From: a virus
Virus record (IMG/VR): IMGVR_UViG_3300035698_011691
Span: 1-49,413 of that record
Strand: one strand, 5' to 3'
Length of the DNA stretch: 49,413 nt
The notes under the pieces: generated by a model
What the model was told of the DNA's origin: nothing
What the model saw: only the letters and a program-made list of their open reading frames with translations
Database searches by the model: none
Position numbers and translations under genes: made by a program
Shown: positions 47,694-49,413 of the stretch, one piece after another
Layout: every line of letters begins with the position of its first letter
Numbering within the stretch: position 1 is the first letter of the stretch

Positions 47694-49036
47694 TGGCAGA
47701 AGCAATTGTTGATGGAAGAGGCAGTGGAAATTATGTTGGAGTAGATAATAAAAATAGAATGATGGTAGTTGGGAGTATTGTTACTATGCCAACTGTATCA
47801 ATATCAGCAGCAGCAGACCCTGCAACAACTGAAATTGGAACTACAAGTTTAGGTTCTGCGTCTTTAATGGGTGCTTATGATGGAGTAGCTGATGTTCAAG
47901 CATTAAGAATAGTAAATGGGTCACATTTATTAATTGCTGGAAGTATAAGTTCGATACCATCTGTAAATGTAACAGCAGGAAGTCAATCATATATGATTGC
48001 AAGTGGTGCTGCATTTCATGAATTAATAGCAACACCAGAAGATGCATTAATAATATCTATATCTGGAGCAATGGGAAGTGTTGGAGTTACAGCATTACCA
48101 GGAGATTTAGGAAGTGTAGTTATAAGTTCTTCGAGTTTAATTGGAGTAAGTGGAGCAATATTTGATAGTGGAGACATTACTGGTTCTGTAGTAATAAGTT
48201 CTGCACCAGTATTAGGAGTTTCTGGAGATAAGTTAGATAATCTTGCTGGTAGTATGGGAGTAACTGCATTGCCTGGAGATTTAGGAAGTGTTGTTATAAC
48301 ATCTTCTGCCCTTATTGGAGTAAGTGGATTAAAGTTAGATGATTTAGGAATAACAACTATGCCTACAGTAACAGTAGATTCGACAGCTTTAGATATTAGA
48401 GCTTTAAATTCTACAGATGATAGTGTAAGAATTATTGGTTCAGGAAATATTGGCTCTGTAGTTATAAGTTCAGCTCCATTAATTGGAATATCTGGTTTAA
48501 TTTTTACTGATGGAAAAATGACTGGTTCATTTCATCCAGCTGGTGTAGGAAGTGTTGTAATTCAATCTTCAAATTTAATTGGAGTTAGTGGATTAATATT
48601 TACTGGAGGAGATATAGTTGGTTCTGTATCATTACAAGGAGTTGGTTCTGTTCATGTTGCTAATAATCCTGTTGGTTCTGAGAGTTATATTAAGGGTGGA
48701 AGTGTAAGTGTTTATGATACTTATCCAAAGATATCAAAACAATATGTATCGCATGTTGTACAAACAACAGGTATGTGGGTTCCACAAACTGGTAGTAGTG
48801 TTGTAATTACAGATGTTTTAATATCAACTCAAAGTGGGACAAATGAACAAAGAGCAATTTTAGATATAGGAAGTACAACTTTCCAAAATATGGCAACAGC
48901 ATATTTAGCAAGTAATGGTGGTTTTGTTACAAATTTACAAACTCCATTTGAAGGACATACTAATGGTTCTGTTACAATAACAACTACAACAGTTGGAAGT
49001 ACAAGTTTTACAATAACTGGTTATGAGGTAGTTTAA
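47693..49036 (+). CDS. Repeat-containing tail fibre/adhesin-like protein
   Basis: 447 aa of beta-rich sequence with about five copies of a G-S-V-V-I-x-S-S-x-L-I-G-V-S-G motif (about residues 140-310), often preceded by PGDLG. The N-terminus (AEAIVDGRGSGNYVGVDNKNRMMVV) resembles phage fibre-region proteins that start with the IDG-SG-x-V-D-NR pattern. The C-terminal 100 residues are a beta domain with TGMWVP and Gly/Thr repeats. Probably elongates as a fibre. Confidence 0.68.
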   Translation: MAEAIVDGRGSGNYVGVDNKNRMMVVGSIVTMPTVSISAAADPATTEIGTTSLGSASLMGAYDGVADVQALRIVNGSHLLIAGSISSIPSVNVTAGSQSYMIASGAAFHELIATPEDALIISISGAMGSVGVTALPGDLGSVVISSSSLIGVSGAIFDSGDITGSVVISSAPVLGVSGDKLDNLAGSMGVTALPGDLGSVVITSSALIGVSGLKLDDLGITTMPTVTVDSTALDIRALNSTDDSVRIIGSGNIGSVVISSAPLIGISGLIFTDGKMTGSFHPAGVGSVVIQSSNLIGVSGLIFTGGDIVGSVSLQGVGSVHVANNPVGSESYIKGGSVSVYDTYPKISKQYVSHVVQTTGMWVPQTGSSVVITDVLISTQSGTNEQRAILDIGSTTFQNMATAYLASNGGFVTNLQTPFEGHTNGSVTITTTTVGSTSFTITGYEVV

Positions 49037-49059
49037 GTTAATTAAATTAGGAGGAAAAA

Positions 49060-49215
49060 ATGGTAAATGAAAATATAATAAAAGTCGACGATAATAATGT
49101 TGCTATTGTAAAGGAAGCAAGAGAAATACATAATAAAGCTCAATTGGAAGCAACTAAAATAAAATTACAAGTAAGAATAGTGGAAATAGATAAATTATTG
49201 GCAGTATTTGTTTAA
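49060..49215 (+). CDS. Micro-protein of fibre operon
   Basis: 51 aa (MVNENIIKVDDNNVAIVKEAREIHNKAQLEATKIKLQVR...), helical. A strong TAGGAGGA ribosome site precedes it. It overlaps the LamG gene by one base (TAATG). Confidence 0.55.
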   Translation: MVNENIIKVDDNNVAIVKEAREIHNKAQLEATKIKLQVRIVEIDKLLAVFV

Positions 49216-49413
49216 TGGCAATAATAGATAACTTAGTTTCTTATTGGAAATTAGATGAAGCAAGCGGTGATGCAATAGATGCTCATGGAGATAATGATGG
49301 GACTACAACAGGTGTAACTTATTCAGATACAGGAATTATAAACACAGGATTAGGTTTTGGAGGTGATGGGGATAGGATCACTATTTCAGATGTCGCAGAG
49401 TTAAGACCAGGAA
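49215..49413 (+). CDS. LamG/concanavalin-like lectin, 3' end outside window
   Basis: 66 residues visible; the gene runs off the right edge. VSYWKLDEASGDAIDAHGDNDGT...GFGGDGDRITISD is the start of a LamG (jelly-roll lectin) domain, the usual glycan-binding unit of tail fibres and virion adhesins. It follows the repeat-rich fibre gene, so it is probably the receptor-binding tip. Confidence 0.8.
   Translation, partial: MAIIDNLVSYWKLDEASGDAIDAHGDNDGTTTGVTYSDTGIINTGLGFGGDGDRITISDVAELRPG

Overview
The window is strongly AT-rich and densely packed, and reads as a tailed (head-tail) virus or provirus of an archaeon. Packaging and virion genes (large terminase, a portal fused to a Mu-F-like minor head protein, a lectin-like fibre) sit beside replication genes of archaeal flavour: a family B DNA polymerase, an archaeo-eukaryotic primase carrying a PriL-like cysteine domain, an XPF/ERCC4 nuclease and three AbrB-type regulators. 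TATA-like boxes lie at leaderless or short-leader distances from several starts. The host cannot be named from sequence. A low-GC archaeon (DPANN-like, methanogen or similar) fits, and an AT-rich bacteriophage is not fully excluded.

Layout. (1) 1-1361, plus strand: the end of a run of small genes, including an HNH protein and a holin-like membrane peptide. (2) 1384-20003, minus strand: a very large sugar island with tightly overlapping ATGA junctions. It holds GT-B and GT-A glycosyltransferases, two B12-binding radical SAM enzymes, a split transketolase, a second split thiamine-diphosphate enzyme (E1 alpha and beta), SDR and extended-SDR enzymes, a cupin, an HldE/RfaE-type nucleotidyltransferase, FkbM and other methyltransferases, and many membrane or zinc micro-proteins. 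A complete tRNA-Phe(GAA) gene lies in frame inside the first glycosyltransferase. (3) 20023-33021, minus strand: a structured RNA, then the replication and nucleotide block. This has a primase, a PD-(D/E)XK nuclease, PolB, a kinase fused to a thymidylate-synthase-like domain, a UDG-family protein, HNH, a methyltransferase, a ThyX-like protein, a HAD phosphatase, an FAD protein, a RecA/Sak4-like ATPase, a likely ssDNA-binding protein and an AbrB regulator. (4) 33022-33144: a divergent control region with a 10-bp dyad. (5) 33145-35460, plus strand: an AAA+ ATPase, a large inverted-repeat array that is a good origin candidate, and two structured non-coding stretches. (6) 35462-40412, plus strand: some twenty tiny genes, many of them zinc ribbons or HTH, plus the XPF nuclease. 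(7) 40413-49413, plus strand: a terminator, then the packaging and virion module, running off the right edge.

How it may work together. The left arm looks able to build and attach unusual sugars. The thiamine enzymes, SDRs, cupin and nucleotidyltransferase would make an activated sugar, and the glycosyltransferases and methyltransferases would place and cap it on the virion, the cell surface or possibly DNA. In the replication arm, a dTMP-kinase-like domain is fused to a trimmed TS domain. That domain keeps the catalytic Cys and the RSxD motif but has Asp where thymidylate synthases have the dUMP-selecting Asn, as dCMP hydroxymethylase does. With the ThyX-like, UDG-like and FAD proteins nearby, this suggests that the virus makes a modified cytosine or thymine nucleotide for its DNA. 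This proposal is inference and is marked as such.
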